Assembly: GCA_964608315.1 (NCBI GenBank)
Contig: CAZSNF010000001.1
Span: 62,001 to 126,000, forward strand
Length of the DNA: 64,000 nt
Source of the DNA: VXPQ01 sp964608315
Lineage (GTDB): Bacteria; Bacteroidota; Rhodothermia; Rhodothermales; VXPQ01
Direction of reading: 5' to 3'
A program made the position numbers and the translations under genes. How positions within the stretch are numbered: position 1 is the stretch's first letter; every line of letters begins with the position of its first letter. The notes under the pieces were generated by a model, which saw only the letters and a list, made by a program, of their open reading frames with translations, did no database searches and was not told the DNA's origin. Of this stretch, positions 19,308-28,265 are shown piece after piece.

Positions 19308-19616
19308 ACCTGTCCGCGTCAGGCCGCCCTCAAACTATCCTCAAACCACCCCCAGTCCCGCACTCAAAACATTCCCAAACCCGCCTCAAGCCCTCCCCAA
19401 ACCGCATTTTTCTCTTCCCGGCGCTGGAATTTTCCGTTTCCAATGCGTATCTTCTCGCATATGGTTCCGTTATTGTCGATATTCCCGCCGGATGCAGTCC
19501 GCAACGTCCGCCTTGACCTGCAAACGGGCTCGCTCGCAGAGGCAACGACCGGGCCCCGCGCCGCCATGCCCGCCGCATTAAATATCCGTTATTGCACAAG
19601 GGGAATTACAAGAGGG
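19308..19616. other. Non-coding stretch upstream of topoisomerase genes
   Basis: About 310 bases without a recognisable gene. The first ~90 bases are strikingly C/A-rich, with repeated CTCAAA and CCCAAAC units. Short open frames on both strands resemble no known protein. Confidence 0.4.
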
Positions 19617-19645
19617 TTTACAAGGGGTTTACAAAAAGATATAAT
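19617..19645 (+). promoter_or_regulatory. Sigma70-like promoter upstream of topoisomerase operon
   Basis: TTTACA at 19617-19622 and TATAAT at 19640-19645 are separated by exactly 17 bases. The -35 area lies in three imperfect 11-base tandem repeats (TTACAAGAGGG, TTTACAAGGGG, TTTACAAAAAG). Transcription would begin near 19652 and cross the half repeat element before reaching the parC start at 19920. The match is close to the general bacterial consensus rather than the Bacteroidota one. Confidence 0.45.
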
Positions 19646-19668
19646 GCGGAAGGCCGCCTGGGATTGCG

Positions 19669-19812
19669 TAAAGGATACTCTGATCAAAACCACTTCGCTC
19701 AGCGCGACGCTTTCGCCCACAAAAGACATCATGATTGCATCGTTGAAATCAGCAAAAAACACCATAGATTCGGTATGTTGCGGACGCGGCGCGCCCTTCG
19801 GGAAGCTGCGAG
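19669..19812 (+). mobile_element. Right-half copy of TAAGGATAC-family element
   Basis: Begins AAAGGATACTCTGATCAAAA, runs through CACTTCGCTCAGCGCGACGC, CATCGTTGAAATCAGCA and AGATTCGG, and ends GCGCCCTTCGGGAAGCTGCG. This matches the reverse complement of about 58010-58153 almost end to end. The other half is missing, so this is a truncated copy of a non-autonomous element, lying in the leader of the topoisomerase genes. Confidence 0.75.
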
Positions 19813-19919
19813 ATCAGGACGCGATCCGGATACGGAGCGAGCGGCGCCGCGCCCGCCTCGCCTCCATATTCTGCCTGAACCCTGACGCACGCTCCCCCAG
19901 CGCCCCCTGAAGCCCCTCC

Positions 19920-22232
19920 ATGCCCATCGTCGAAACCATATCCCTTCAGGAAACGGCCCGGGAGCGCTACCTGAGCTACGCGCTTTCCGTCATCATGAGC
20001 CGCGCCCTGCCGGATATCCGCGATGGCCTCAAGCCCGTGCAGCGCCGCATCCTGTACGCCATGTACGCGAACCTGCGGCTGACCCCCGACGCCCGCTATC
20101 GCAAGAGCGCAGCAGTGGTGGGGGAAGTGATGGGCAAGTACCACCCCCACGGCGATGCGGCCATTTACGACGCCATGGTGCGGATGGCCCAGGATTTCTC
20201 CCTGCGCGACCCGCTGGTGGACGGGCACGGCAATTTCGGCTCCATCGACGGGGACAACCCCGCCGCCATGCGGTACACCGAGGTCAAATTGCGCCCGCTG
20301 GCCGTGGAAATGCTGGAGGAAATCCGGCAGGACACCGTGGATTTCCGGCCCAACTTCGACGGCAGTTACGACGAACCGGTGGTGCTCCCGGCCCGCATCC
20401 CCAACCTCCTCGTCAACGGGGCGGACGGAATTGCGGTAGGCATGGCCACGAAAATCCCCCCGCATAACCTGCGCGAAGTGGCGGATGCGCTGATTCATCT
20501 GATCGAGCGCCCGGAGGCGTCGATAGAAGCGCTGGCGCAGAAGGTGCCGGGACCGGACTTTCCCACCGCTGGACGCATCCTGAACACGCCCGACGAACTG
20601 CTGCAAATTTACTGCAACGGGGAGGGCGCGGTGGAGTTGCGCGGCGACTACGCCATGGAAGGCAAGAGCCGCATCGTGATCTCCTCCGTTCCGTATATGG
20701 TCAACAAGTCGGCGCTCGTGGAAAAGATCGCCGATCACATCGTCAACGAGCGGGTGCCGCAACTGTCCGACGTGCGCGACGAATCGACGGAGGACGTGCG
20801 CGTCGTGCTGGAGCTGCGGCGCGGCGCAAACCCGGAGGCGGCCATTGCCTACCTCCTGCGTCACACCGACCTGCAAAAGCGCTATCACGTCGATATGACG
20901 TGCCTCGCGCCGACGGAAAACCCGCTGGTTCCCACGCCGAAGAAGGTCAATCTCGGCGAAGCGCTGCGGGCTTTTCTGGCCTTTCGCCTGCATGTGGTTA
21001 CGCGCCGCCTTCGCTATGCGCTCGAACGCCTGGAGCGGCGCATCCACATTCTGCGCGGTTTCGAGAAACTGTTCGACGCCCTCGACGAAGCCATCCGGCT
21101 CATTCGCGCGTCTGCGGACCGGAAGGACGCCGCCGCCCGCCTCATGCACCGGTTCGACCTGGACGAGGAGCAGGCCGACGCCATCCTCGAAATCAAGCTC
21201 TACCGACTGGCCCGGATGGAAATGGAAGAGATTCGCCGGGAACTTGAGGATAAACTGGCGCGGGCGGCGGAGGTGCGGGCCATCCTCGAGTCCGAAGACA
21301 AGCAATGGGCGCTGGTGCGCTCGGAAATAGAGGAGACCGCCGCCGCGTTCGGTACGGATCGCAAGACGCGCATCGCCGGCCCGGACAAGGCCGTCGAATA
21401 CGTTGCCGAGGATTATATCGTGGCCGAAGACTGCTACGCCATCGTTACCCGCGACGGCTGGATCAAGCGGCAGCGCACGTACGCGGACATCGACAGCATC
21501 CGCGTCCGCGAGGGCGACGCCGCAGGGTGGATATTGCCCGCCTCCACCCGGGGTTCGATAGGATTTTTCACCAATTTCGGGCGGTGTTATTCGCTTCGCG
21601 CAGATACGCTTCCGAACACGACCGGGTACGGCGATCCGGTCCAGAAATTCTTCGATTTCTCGGACAAGGAGCATGTGGTCGGGGTCGTTTCCTTCGACGA
21701 ACGGGCGCTTCCGAAGCCGATCGTCCTGCCGGAAACCGCGCCGGAACTGTTTGCGAAGAACGGACGCGGCGGACAGGAGCCGTTCTTTGTGGCGATCACG
21801 AGCGCCGGGCAGGCCGTGCGCATGCCGCTGGACAGTTTTGCGGAACCCTCTACCCGCAAGGGCCGCAGTTACGCCAAGCTGGAAGGCGCCGACGAGGTGG
21901 TGGGCGCCGAACCCGCGTCGGGCGACGAAAACGCCTGCCTCGCTTCAAGGAGCGGGTACGCCCTTATTTTTCCCGTTTTGCAGATTCCGTTGTTCAAGAG
22001 CGCGGCGAAAGGGGTTATCGCCATGCGCCTTGCCGCGGACGATAAGGCGCTGGGTTTCGCGCTTTCCAGCGCGGCCCGCGCCGGCCTGAAGGTCGAAACG
22101 AGCCGGGGCCGCATCGAAACGATCCGAACGACCAAGTTCGAGGTTTCCCGGCGCGGCAACCGGGGCAAGGCCATCATCAGGCGGGGGCATGTGGCCCGCA
22201 TCGTATCCGAACCCGTGGAGATTCGGTTATGA
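19920..22232 (+). CDS. parC: Type IIA DNA topoisomerase subunit A (topoisomerase IV ParC or GyrA-like)
   Basis: A 770-residue breakage-reunion subunit. The catalytic tyrosine is Tyr119 in AAMRYTEVKL. The quinolone region reads GKYHPHGDAAIYDAM: the position equal to E. coli GyrA Ser83 is Ala80, while the Asp87 equivalent is Asp84. The C-terminal half has beta-pinwheel-like repeats (WILPASTRGSIGFFTNFG, RSGYALIFPV) and a RRGNRGKA element that weakly recalls the GyrA box. The ATP-hydrolysing partner begins inside its stop codon (ATGA, 22229-22232). A-before-B order and the C-terminal region favour topoisomerase IV, but gyrase is not excluded. Confidence 0.85.
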   Translation: MPIVETISLQETARERYLSYALSVIMSRALPDIRDGLKPVQRRILYAMYANLRLTPDARYRKSAAVVGEVMGKYHPHGDAAIYDAMVRMAQDFSLRDPLVDGHGNFGSIDGDNPAAMRYTEVKLRPLAVEMLEEIRQDTVDFRPNFDGSYDEPVVLPARIPNLLVNGADGIAVGMATKIPPHNLREVADALIHLIERPEASIEALAQKVPGPDFPTAGRILNTPDELLQIYCNGEGAVELRGDYAMEGKSRIVISSVPYMVNKSALVEKIADHIVNERVPQLSDVRDESTEDVRVVLELRRGANPEAAIAYLLRHTDLQKRYHVDMTCLAPTENPLVPTPKKVNLGEALRAFLAFRLHVVTRRLRYALERLERRIHILRGFEKLFDALDEAIRLIRASADRKDAAARLMHRFDLDEEQADAILEIKLYRLARMEMEEIRRELEDKLARAAEVRAILESEDKQWALVRSEIEETAAAFGTDRKTRIAGPDKAVEYVAEDYIVAEDCYAIVTRDGWIKRQRTYADIDSIRVREGDAAGWILPASTRGSIGFFTNFGRCYSLRADTLPNTTGYGDPVQKFFDFSDKEHVVGVVSFDERALPKPIVLPETAPELFAKNGRGGQEPFFVAITSAGQAVRMPLDSFAEPSTRKGRSYAKLEGADEVVGAEPASGDENACLASRSGYALIFPVLQIPLFKSAAKGVIAMRLAADDKALGFALSSAARAGLKVETSRGRIETIRTTKFEVSRRGNRGKAIIRRGHVARIVSEPVEIRL

Positions 22233-24169
22233 GCAGCGCGCAAACGTATACGGGCGCCGACATTCAGGTGCTGGAAGGGCTGGACCCCGTGCGCAAGCGT
22301 CCGGGAATGTACGTGGGCGGTACGGGCAAGGCGGGCTTGCACCACCTGCTTTGGGAAATCGTGGACAACGCGGTGGACGAAGCCGCCAACGGCTATGCGT
22401 CCCACATCGAGGTGACGCTCCACGAGGACGGCCGCAGCGCAACGGTGTCGGACAACGGGCGGGGCATTCCGGTGGACGTCCACCCCGGAAAAAATATCTC
22501 CGCCCTCGAACTCATCATGACGACCCTGCATGCGGGCGGCAAATTCGACCAGACGAATTACATCGCTTCGGGCGGATTGCACGGGGTGGGCGCCTCGGTG
22601 GTGAACGCCTTGTCCGAGGAGATGACGGTCACGGTCCGCCGCGACGGGGCCGTCTGGGAACAGCGCTATGTCCGGGGCGAGCCGCTTGCCGCCGTCCGCA
22701 AGGTGCGGGAAAACGGCCGCGGGACCGGCACGGCGATCCACTTCCGGCCCGATCCGGATATTTTCGAATCCGTGGCGTTCGACGCCGAAGCCATTGGCCA
22801 GAACCTGGAAATAAAAACCTACCTGAACGCCGCCCTGTGCATCGTATTTCGCAACGAAATGGACGGATCTCGCCGCGAGTATCGCCACGAAGGCGGCATT
22901 GCGGAGTTTCTGGTCGAACGGGTGAAGGGGCTGGGGGGGCGGTCCGTGCACGAGGAGCCGTTTCTGGTGCGGCAGGAAGGCATGACGGACGGCGCCCGCG
23001 TGGAGGTGGCGCTGCAATGGACCGAAGCGCCCCGCGAACAGGTTGCTTCCTTCGTCAATGGCATTCCTACGCGGGAAGGGGGCAGCCACGAACAGGGATT
23101 TCGCGATGCGGTGCGCAGCGCCGTGCGGGCCTATATGGAAACGCACGACTTGCTGCCGAAGAACCTCGACATTGCGGCGGACGATATTCGGGAAGGCCTG
23201 GTCGCCATCCTGAACCTGTTCATGGTCGAACCGCAATTTCAGGGGCAGACCAAGGAAAAATTAAACAATCCGGACGCCCGCTCGATCATCGCCGGGGCCA
23301 TGCGCCTCGAACTGGAGCGGTTCCTGAATGCGCACCCTACGACGGGGGAAGCGATCGCTGCGCGCGTCATACAGTCCGCGAAAGCCCGCCGCGCTTCCCG
23401 CGCCGCCGCCCGCGACGTTCGCCGCAAGAACGGCGTCAGCCACCGGCTGAACCTCCCCGGCAAACTGGCGGATTGCTCGTCTGTGGACCCGGCGAAAAGC
23501 GAACTGTTCATTGTGGAGGGAGATTCCGCCGGAGGATCGGCGAAGCAGGGCAGGGATCGGGCGTTCCAGGCCGTGCTGCCCTTGCGCGGCAAAGTGCTCA
23601 ACGCCGAGCAGCATGCGGCGAACAAGGTGCGCGAAAACAAGGAACTGTCGAACGTGGCGCAGGCGCTGGGTTGCGGCATGGGGGACGAGATCGATCTTGC
23701 GCGGCTTCGATATCACAAGGTCATTCTGCTCATGGACGCGGATTCCGACGGGCACCATATCGCCACGCTGCTCCTGACCTTTTTCTATCGCTACATGCGC
23801 CCGCTCATTACGGAAGGCTATGCGTACATTGCGCAGCCGCCGCTGTACCGGCTGGATGCGGGTCGGGAAACCTGGTGGGCGCTTGACGAGGCGGACAAGG
23901 ACCGCATCCTGCGCAAGATCGAGCGAAAAGAAAAGGGCCGCCGCAACATTCTGGTGCAGCGCTTCAAGGGGCTTGGGGAAATGATGCCCGCCACGCTGCG
24001 GGAAACAACCCTCGACCCGGAAAAACGCATGTTGCTGCAAGTGCGCATAGACGAGGCGGAGCGCCTCGACACCGAGCGCGCCATTTCGGACCTGATGGGG
24101 AAAGACGCCTCGGCGCGGTTCCGTTTTATCATGAACCACGCGGCGGACGCGGACGCGCTGGACGTCTGA
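22229..24169 (+). CDS. parE: Type IIA DNA topoisomerase subunit B (ParE/GyrB)
   Basis: A 646-residue ATPase subunit, translationally coupled to the A subunit by ATGA. GHKL ATPase motifs: EIVDNAVDEAANG (magnesium-binding Asn), DNGRGIPVDVHPG and GGLHGVGASVVNAL. The TOPRIM domain shows EGDSAGGSAKQGRD, PLRGKVLN and DADSDGHHI. The length is that of compact B subunits lacking the extra enterobacterial GyrB insert. The two proteins form the A2B2 enzyme that passes one duplex through another, decatenating or supercoiling chromosomes. Assignment to ParE rather than GyrB rests mainly on the partner gene. Confidence 0.88.
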   Translation: MSSAQTYTGADIQVLEGLDPVRKRPGMYVGGTGKAGLHHLLWEIVDNAVDEAANGYASHIEVTLHEDGRSATVSDNGRGIPVDVHPGKNISALELIMTTLHAGGKFDQTNYIASGGLHGVGASVVNALSEEMTVTVRRDGAVWEQRYVRGEPLAAVRKVRENGRGTGTAIHFRPDPDIFESVAFDAEAIGQNLEIKTYLNAALCIVFRNEMDGSRREYRHEGGIAEFLVERVKGLGGRSVHEEPFLVRQEGMTDGARVEVALQWTEAPREQVASFVNGIPTREGGSHEQGFRDAVRSAVRAYMETHDLLPKNLDIAADDIREGLVAILNLFMVEPQFQGQTKEKLNNPDARSIIAGAMRLELERFLNAHPTTGEAIAARVIQSAKARRASRAAARDVRRKNGVSHRLNLPGKLADCSSVDPAKSELFIVEGDSAGGSAKQGRDRAFQAVLPLRGKVLNAEQHAANKVRENKELSNVAQALGCGMGDEIDLARLRYHKVILLMDADSDGHHIATLLLTFFYRYMRPLITEGYAYIAQPPLYRLDAGRETWWALDEADKDRILRKIERKEKGRRNILVQRFKGLGEMMPATLRETTLDPEKRMLLQVRIDEAERLDTERAISDLMGKDASARFRFIMNHAADADALDV

Positions 24170-24175
24170 AGAGTA

Positions 24176-24193
24176 GCGCGGCCTATGCCGCGT
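24176..24193. terminator. Hairpin between convergent genes
   Basis: GCGCGGC, loop CTAT, GCCGCGT lies between the parE stop and the end of the FAH-family gene, overlapping the latter's stop codon. Seven base pairs including one G-U; there is no T tract, so it is only a candidate. Confidence 0.3.
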
Positions 24194-25046
24194 CCTGTAC
24201 GACATGGTTTTCCAGCACGCCAATGGAGTCGATGGCGATCCGGATATGATCCCCCGGCGCCAGCGTAAAATCGTCGGGCGGCACGACGCCGGCGCCGGTA
24301 AGCAGAAAACAGCCGTCCGGGAAGGACTGGTCGATAAAGAGCCAGGAAACCAGTTCCTCGACAGAGCGCCGCAATTCGGCAAGGGTCGTGCTTCCCTCGA
24401 AGGCTACGGCGCCGCCGCGTTCCACCGCGAGCCGGATCGTCGTGTCCGCGGGCAGCGGCTTCCCGGAAACGAGGATGCACGGCCCCAGCCCGCAGCACTG
24501 GTCGTACACCTTGGCCTGCGGCAGGTACAGGGGGTTTTCCCCCTCTATGTCGCGCGCGCTCATGTCGTTCCCGATGGCGTAGCCGACCACCTTGCCCGCC
24601 GCATTGACGGCGACGGCCAGTTCCGGCTCCGGTACGCTCCAGGACGTATCCCGCCGAATCCGCACGGCCTGGCCCGGCCCGGCGACCCGGCGCGGCGTGG
24701 CCTTGAAGAAAAGTTCGGGGCGCGCTGCGTTGTATACCCGGTCGTAGGCGTCGGCGGCCTGTTCGGATTCCGCCATGCGGGCCGTTCGGCTGCGCCAGTA
24801 GGTTACCCCGGCGGCCCAGACTTCCTGCCGCCCGATGGGAGCGAGAATATCTTCCGGACGAGGCGGTTCGGTTTCCCGGGCGCTGCGGGCGTACCGAATG
24901 AGACGCTCTCCCAGCGCGGGATCGTTGAAGAGGTCGTCCCAGTCGGCGTCCCGGATCGCGAAAAAACGCCCGTCGGTTTCGACCAGCGGGCCATCCGTAC
25001 ACAGGTAAAGGCGTATAATATCTTGCGAGGCAATGGATTTCGCCAT
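24183..25046 (-). CDS. Fumarylacetoacetate hydrolase family protein, possibly a 2-keto-3-deoxy-sugar-acid dehydratase
   Basis: A 287-residue cytoplasmic enzyme. The FAH-fold metal site is visible as PEPELAVAVN (Glu-x-Glu) and GNDMSARDIEGENPLYLPQAK, where the conserved Asp and Lys lie. The N-terminal ~80-residue domain and overall layout (KATPRRVAGPGQAVRIR, SWSVPEPEL) resemble enzymes that dehydrate 2-keto-3-deoxy-pentonates in oxidative pentose pathways, though other FAH hydrolases share them. Length fits. It is convergent with parE. The aldehyde dehydrogenase ending the window would suit the next step of such a pathway but is 39 kb away. Substrate assignment is tentative. Confidence 0.75.
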   Translation of the reverse strand: MAKSIASQDIIRLYLCTDGPLVETDGRFFAIRDADWDDLFNDPALGERLIRYARSARETEPPRPEDILAPIGRQEVWAAGVTYWRSRTARMAESEQAADAYDRVYNAARPELFFKATPRRVAGPGQAVRIRRDTSWSVPEPELAVAVNAAGKVVGYAIGNDMSARDIEGENPLYLPQAKVYDQCCGLGPCILVSGKPLPADTTIRLAVERGGAVAFEGSTTLAELRRSVEELVSWLFIDQSFPDGCFLLTGAGVVPPDDFTLAPGDHIRIAIDSIGVLENHVVQDAA

Positions 25047-25317
25047 TTACTTAAAATTTTTTATAAGTTTTTATAAAATATAGTTGACGAGAAGCCGCCT
25101 GCGTACGAACGGCGATACGAACGGCGATACGAACGGCGCGCAAAAATGCTCCCCTTGCACGAGGGTCGGATGCTGTTCGCCCGGGGATGCTCTGTATCGT
25201 CAGGCGCTGGGCCATCCGGGTCGCCGGGAGCGCCTCTTCGGCGCCGTGCCCTCCGCCCCGGCGATTCGTTCGCTTGTTACCGCATAATACCGTATTATCG
25301 TTACCTAAATATCTTAT

Positions 25318-25579
25318 AGGGCCTGTTAACACTATGCAGCGGCGCTCTGCGGGGCCTCTTTTCCCGCCATGCGGCGCGAGCGCAGTGTGGCCCAGCCACA
25401 TAAGCGAGCGGCAACGCCGCATGGCGGGAAAAGAGGCCCCGCCCTTCGGGTTCCGCCGGTCACGGCGTTACTCTTCGTTGCTCGTCGCTCATTTGGAACC
25501 ACCAAACTTCACTCCTCGCGCCTTGATTAACGCCGTGCCTGACGGAACAGAGCATTGCTGCATAGTATTAACAGGCCCT
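25318..25579. mobile_element. 262-base MITE-like element with terminal and internal inverted repeats
   Basis: Termini AGGGCCTGTTAACACTATGC (25318-25337) and, inverted, GCATAGTATTAACAGGCCCT (25560-25579) match at 19 of 20 positions. Inside, GGGGCCTCTTTTCCCGCCAT (from 25351) is the inverted copy of ATGGCGGGAAAAGAGGCCCC (to 25440), and CACGGCGTTA pairs with TTAACGCCGTG further right. There is no transposase gene and no clear target duplication. It resembles a non-autonomous miniature transposon with strong folding potential, in the 683-base gap before the DM13 gene. The rest of that gap (25047-25317, 25580-25729) shows nothing I recognise apart from a tandem ACGAACGGCGAT near 25110. Confidence 0.75.
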
Positions 25580-25729
25580 GAATCGCTTCGGAAATTTTTA
25601 CGGCTTCACGCTACATTCAATGAAACACCGTTCGTCCGGCATTTTTCTTTCCATGCTTTCGGGCGGGGCCTGTTTTGCGCTTGCCGCCTGGGCGTTCACT
25701 GCGCGATAAACGAAACAAGAGTACTTGCC

Positions 25730-26230
25730 ATGCAGCATTTATTCAGGAAGCGCCCGGGTATGCTGTTTTGGATTTGCATGGCTAATGCCCTGGTCGCGAT
25801 CCTGATTGTTATCCAGGTTCTTCGCGGCGACGCCATGGATATGGAACGGGCTGCTTCTGTTGTTGCGGAACCGGCGGATATCATTGCTTCCGGATCGTTC
25901 GCGGACAAGGGAGGTCAGAAGACCAGCGGCGCCTACCGGATCGAGGATACCGGCGAAGGGCTCCGCCTCGCGCTCTCGGAAACGTTCCGGACAGACTGGG
26001 GTCCGGACTTGCATGTGGTGCTTACGCCCACCGGCGCGCCTGAAGCCGACGACGACAATGCGATGGCGGCGGGCGCCCATGTCGTGGATGAATTGCAGTC
26101 GAGATCAGGCGCTCAGACCTATGAACTGGAAGCGGACCTCGATCTCAGCGCGTTTCAATCCGTTGTCATTCATTGCATCCGGTTTACCCACTTGTACGGC
26201 GCGGCGCCCCTTGCGCTGGAGGAGAGCTGA
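25730..26230 (+). CDS. DM13-domain membrane-anchored protein
   Basis: A 166-residue protein. I use ATG 25730 (MQHLFRKRPGMLFW); the upstream in-frame region runs through the repeat element and is not credible. Residues ~10-32 form a hydrophobic anchor or signal (MLFWICMANALVAILIVIQVL). The rest is a DM13 domain: GSFADKGGQKTSGAYRI, GPDLHVVLTP and the closing FQSVVIHCIRFTHLYGAAPL with the conserved cysteine. DM13 domains are proposed to act in redox or electron transfer at the cell surface. A TIM-barrel enzyme gene follows after 53 bases and may be cotranscribed. Confidence 0.8.
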   Translation: MQHLFRKRPGMLFWICMANALVAILIVIQVLRGDAMDMERAASVVAEPADIIASGSFADKGGQKTSGAYRIEDTGEGLRLALSETFRTDWGPDLHVVLTPTGAPEADDDNAMAAGAHVVDELQSRSGAQTYELEADLDLSAFQSVVIHCIRFTHLYGAAPLALEES

Positions 26231-26283
26231 AAATCTTCCTGACGCTCCGTTTCCCGCATTCCTTCGACCTGATTCCCGAACCC

Positions 26284-27273
26284 ATGATTGATCGTCGTGC
26301 TTTCGTCAACCTGCTGGGCGCCGGCGCCGCCGGATTCTATGCCGCCGGATGCGCCTCCGCGTCCGAAGAACCCTCCGAAGCAACGCCTGCGCAGACGCGC
26401 CTTGTCGAACGCGTGGGCCTGGGCCTGTTTTCCATTCCTCATCTCCTCGAAGAGGATTTTGAGGGGACCATGCGCCTTTTGGCCGACATCGGCTACAAGG
26501 AAATAGAGATCTACGGGCCGTACCCGTTCAGCGTGCCCGCCGCACATGAAATGTGGGCGGCGATCACGCCGCAACTGGGCTTCAGCATCAGCGGCTATTA
26601 CGGGATGGAGCCGGAGGCGCTGCGCGGCCTGCTCGACGAGGTCGGTATTTCCGTACCGTCGCTGCATGTCGATCTGGGTACGCTGCGCGAACGGATCGAC
26701 GAAACGGGCGAAGCAGTCCGGATGCTCGGCGCCGGCTACGCAGGGATTGCAGCCATCCCGGAAGAGGAGCGCGCCACGCTGGACGATTATCGCCGCCTTG
26801 CCGACGAATTCAACGAAATCGGGCGGCGGGCCGTCGAGCGCGGGTTCCGGTTCCTGTACCACAACCACGGTTACGGACTGACCGGGATGGAAGGGTCCAT
26901 TCCGATGCATATCCTGCTGGAGCGCATCGACCCGTCCGTCGTGTCTCTTGAAATGGACATCTACTGGACCGTGGCCGGCGGGGCCGACCCCATCGGGTAC
27001 CTGCAGAACTGGCCCGACCATTACCGCCTCATGCATATCAAGGACATGACCGAACTCGTGCGCTTCGCGGGCAACGGGGACAATCCCAACGAGTGGATGG
27101 AACTCTTTCCGTTCATGGCCTCGGTGGGCGCGGGCGTACTGGACATTTCGGCCATTGTCGCCGAGGCGAGCGCCTCCGGCGTCGAGCATTTTTACGTCGA
27201 GCGGGATCTGGCTCCCGATCCCGTAGACATGCTGCAAACCAGCTACGACTATCTCTCCTCCCTCAGGGGATAA
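26284..27273 (+). CDS. Tat-exported sugar phosphate isomerase/epimerase-like TIM-barrel protein
   Basis: A 329-residue protein. The N-terminus MIDRRAFVNLLGAGAAGFYAAGC is a twin-arginine signal with a lipobox-like end (AAGC), so it is probably a periplasm-facing lipoprotein. The body is a xylose-isomerase-like TIM barrel: MRLLADIGYKEIEIYG, LYHNHGYGLTG, VSLEMDIYWTVAGG and MHIKDMTE, which carry the typical metal-binding Glu, His and Asp positions. Substrate cannot be read from sequence. ATG 26284 is the only start that puts the RR motif at the N-terminus. The esterase gene begins 12 bases downstream, suggesting a shared transcript. Confidence 0.8.
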   Translation: MIDRRAFVNLLGAGAAGFYAAGCASASEEPSEATPAQTRLVERVGLGLFSIPHLLEEDFEGTMRLLADIGYKEIEIYGPYPFSVPAAHEMWAAITPQLGFSISGYYGMEPEALRGLLDEVGISVPSLHVDLGTLRERIDETGEAVRMLGAGYAGIAAIPEEERATLDDYRRLADEFNEIGRRAVERGFRFLYHNHGYGLTGMEGSIPMHILLERIDPSVVSLEMDIYWTVAGGADPIGYLQNWPDHYRLMHIKDMTELVRFAGNGDNPNEWMELFPFMASVGAGVLDISAIVAEASASGVEHFYVERDLAPDPVDMLQTSYDYLSSLRG

Positions 27274-27285
27274 TCCTTTTTCGCC

Positions 27286-28215
27286 ATGCCATTTTCCTTA
27301 AGACGTTCCGTACCCTTTGTTACCTGCATGCGATCCGTCGCGCTGATGGCGTTATGGTGCGTCGCAACGCTCTGGACGTTCGCATGCTTTCGACCCGCTT
27401 CCGCCCAAGGCGTCGAGCGGGGCGCCGTGTACGACAACCTTTCCATGCACAGCGAAATTCTGGACGGCGAGCGGAAGTACGCCGTTTATCTGCCGCCGGA
27501 TTACCATATTTCCGAGCGAAGCTACCCTGTGCTGTACCTGTTGCACGGCGCCGGAGACGACCAGACCGGGTGGATCCAGTACGGAGAGGTGCGGCATATC
27601 GCCGACAGAGCCATTTCAACCAGCAAGGCCACGGCCATGATCATTGTAATGCCCGACGCCTTTACGGGCCGTCTCGGATATTTCAATGCGGCCGGGGCGG
27701 ACTGGCGGTACGAGGATTTCTTCTTCGAGGAACTGATGCCGCATGTGGAATCCACGTACCGGATCCGACGGGAGAAGCAATACCGCGCCGTGGCGGGCCT
27801 TTCCATGGGCGGCGGAGGCAGTTTCATGTACGCGCTGCACCGGCCCGACCTGTTCGCCTCGTCCGCGCCGCTCAGCGCCTATGTGGGGCCGTCCTCCATG
27901 GAGGATTTCAACCGATGGCGGTCTCCCGAGGACCCCGAACTTTCCGAAGAGGAGATCATGGACTGGATCGGGCGGCACAACGCCGTCGAACTGATCAAGA
28001 GCCTGCCTGCGGATAGCGTCAAGGCCGTGCGCTGGTACATCGACTGCGGGGACGACGATTTTCTTTACGAGGGGAATTCCCTGGTGCACATCGAGATGCG
28101 CCGCCGGGAGATTCCGCACGAATTCAGGATTCGGAACGGAGGTCATTCGTGGACCTATTGGCGCGAATCGTTGCCAGAGGTGCTGGCGTTCGTATCCGAA
28201 ACCTTTCGCCGATAA
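27286..28215 (+). CDS. Secreted esterase of the esterase D/Fes-like family
   Basis: A 309-residue alpha/beta hydrolase. A signal peptide ends near FRPASAQG (residues ~35-42); an internal ATG (MRSVALMAL) would shorten it. The catalytic set is visible: the nucleophile Ser in AGLSMGGGGS, an Asp in IDCGDDDF and the His in GGHSWTYW. The oxyanion region is LYLLHGAGDD. The family includes feruloyl and other polysaccharide-decorating esterases; here the neighbouring sulfatase and sugar-isomerase-like genes suggest carbohydrate substrates, which is inference. The sulfatase start lies about 50 bases downstream. Confidence 0.82.
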   Translation: MPFSLRRSVPFVTCMRSVALMALWCVATLWTFACFRPASAQGVERGAVYDNLSMHSEILDGERKYAVYLPPDYHISERSYPVLYLLHGAGDDQTGWIQYGEVRHIADRAISTSKATAMIIVMPDAFTGRLGYFNAAGADWRYEDFFFEELMPHVESTYRIRREKQYRAVAGLSMGGGGSFMYALHRPDLFASSAPLSAYVGPSSMEDFNRWRSPEDPELSEEEIMDWIGRHNAVELIKSLPADSVKAVRWYIDCGDDDFLYEGNSLVHIEMRRREIPHEFRIRNGGHSWTYWRESLPEVLAFVSETFRR

Positions 28216-28265
28216 CGCGCTCCCTTGCGCGACGATTCGCAATCACCAAAATCACCATTGAAAAC

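Noticed and set aside
19749..21674. 641-codon minus-strand frame over parC
   Set aside because: Shadow of parC in GC-rich DNA; no recognisable domain.
25187..25729. N-terminal extension of the DM13 gene through the repeat element
   Set aside because: The extra 181 codons translate the MITE-like element and have no signal or domain; ATG 25730 gives a membrane anchor plus DM13.
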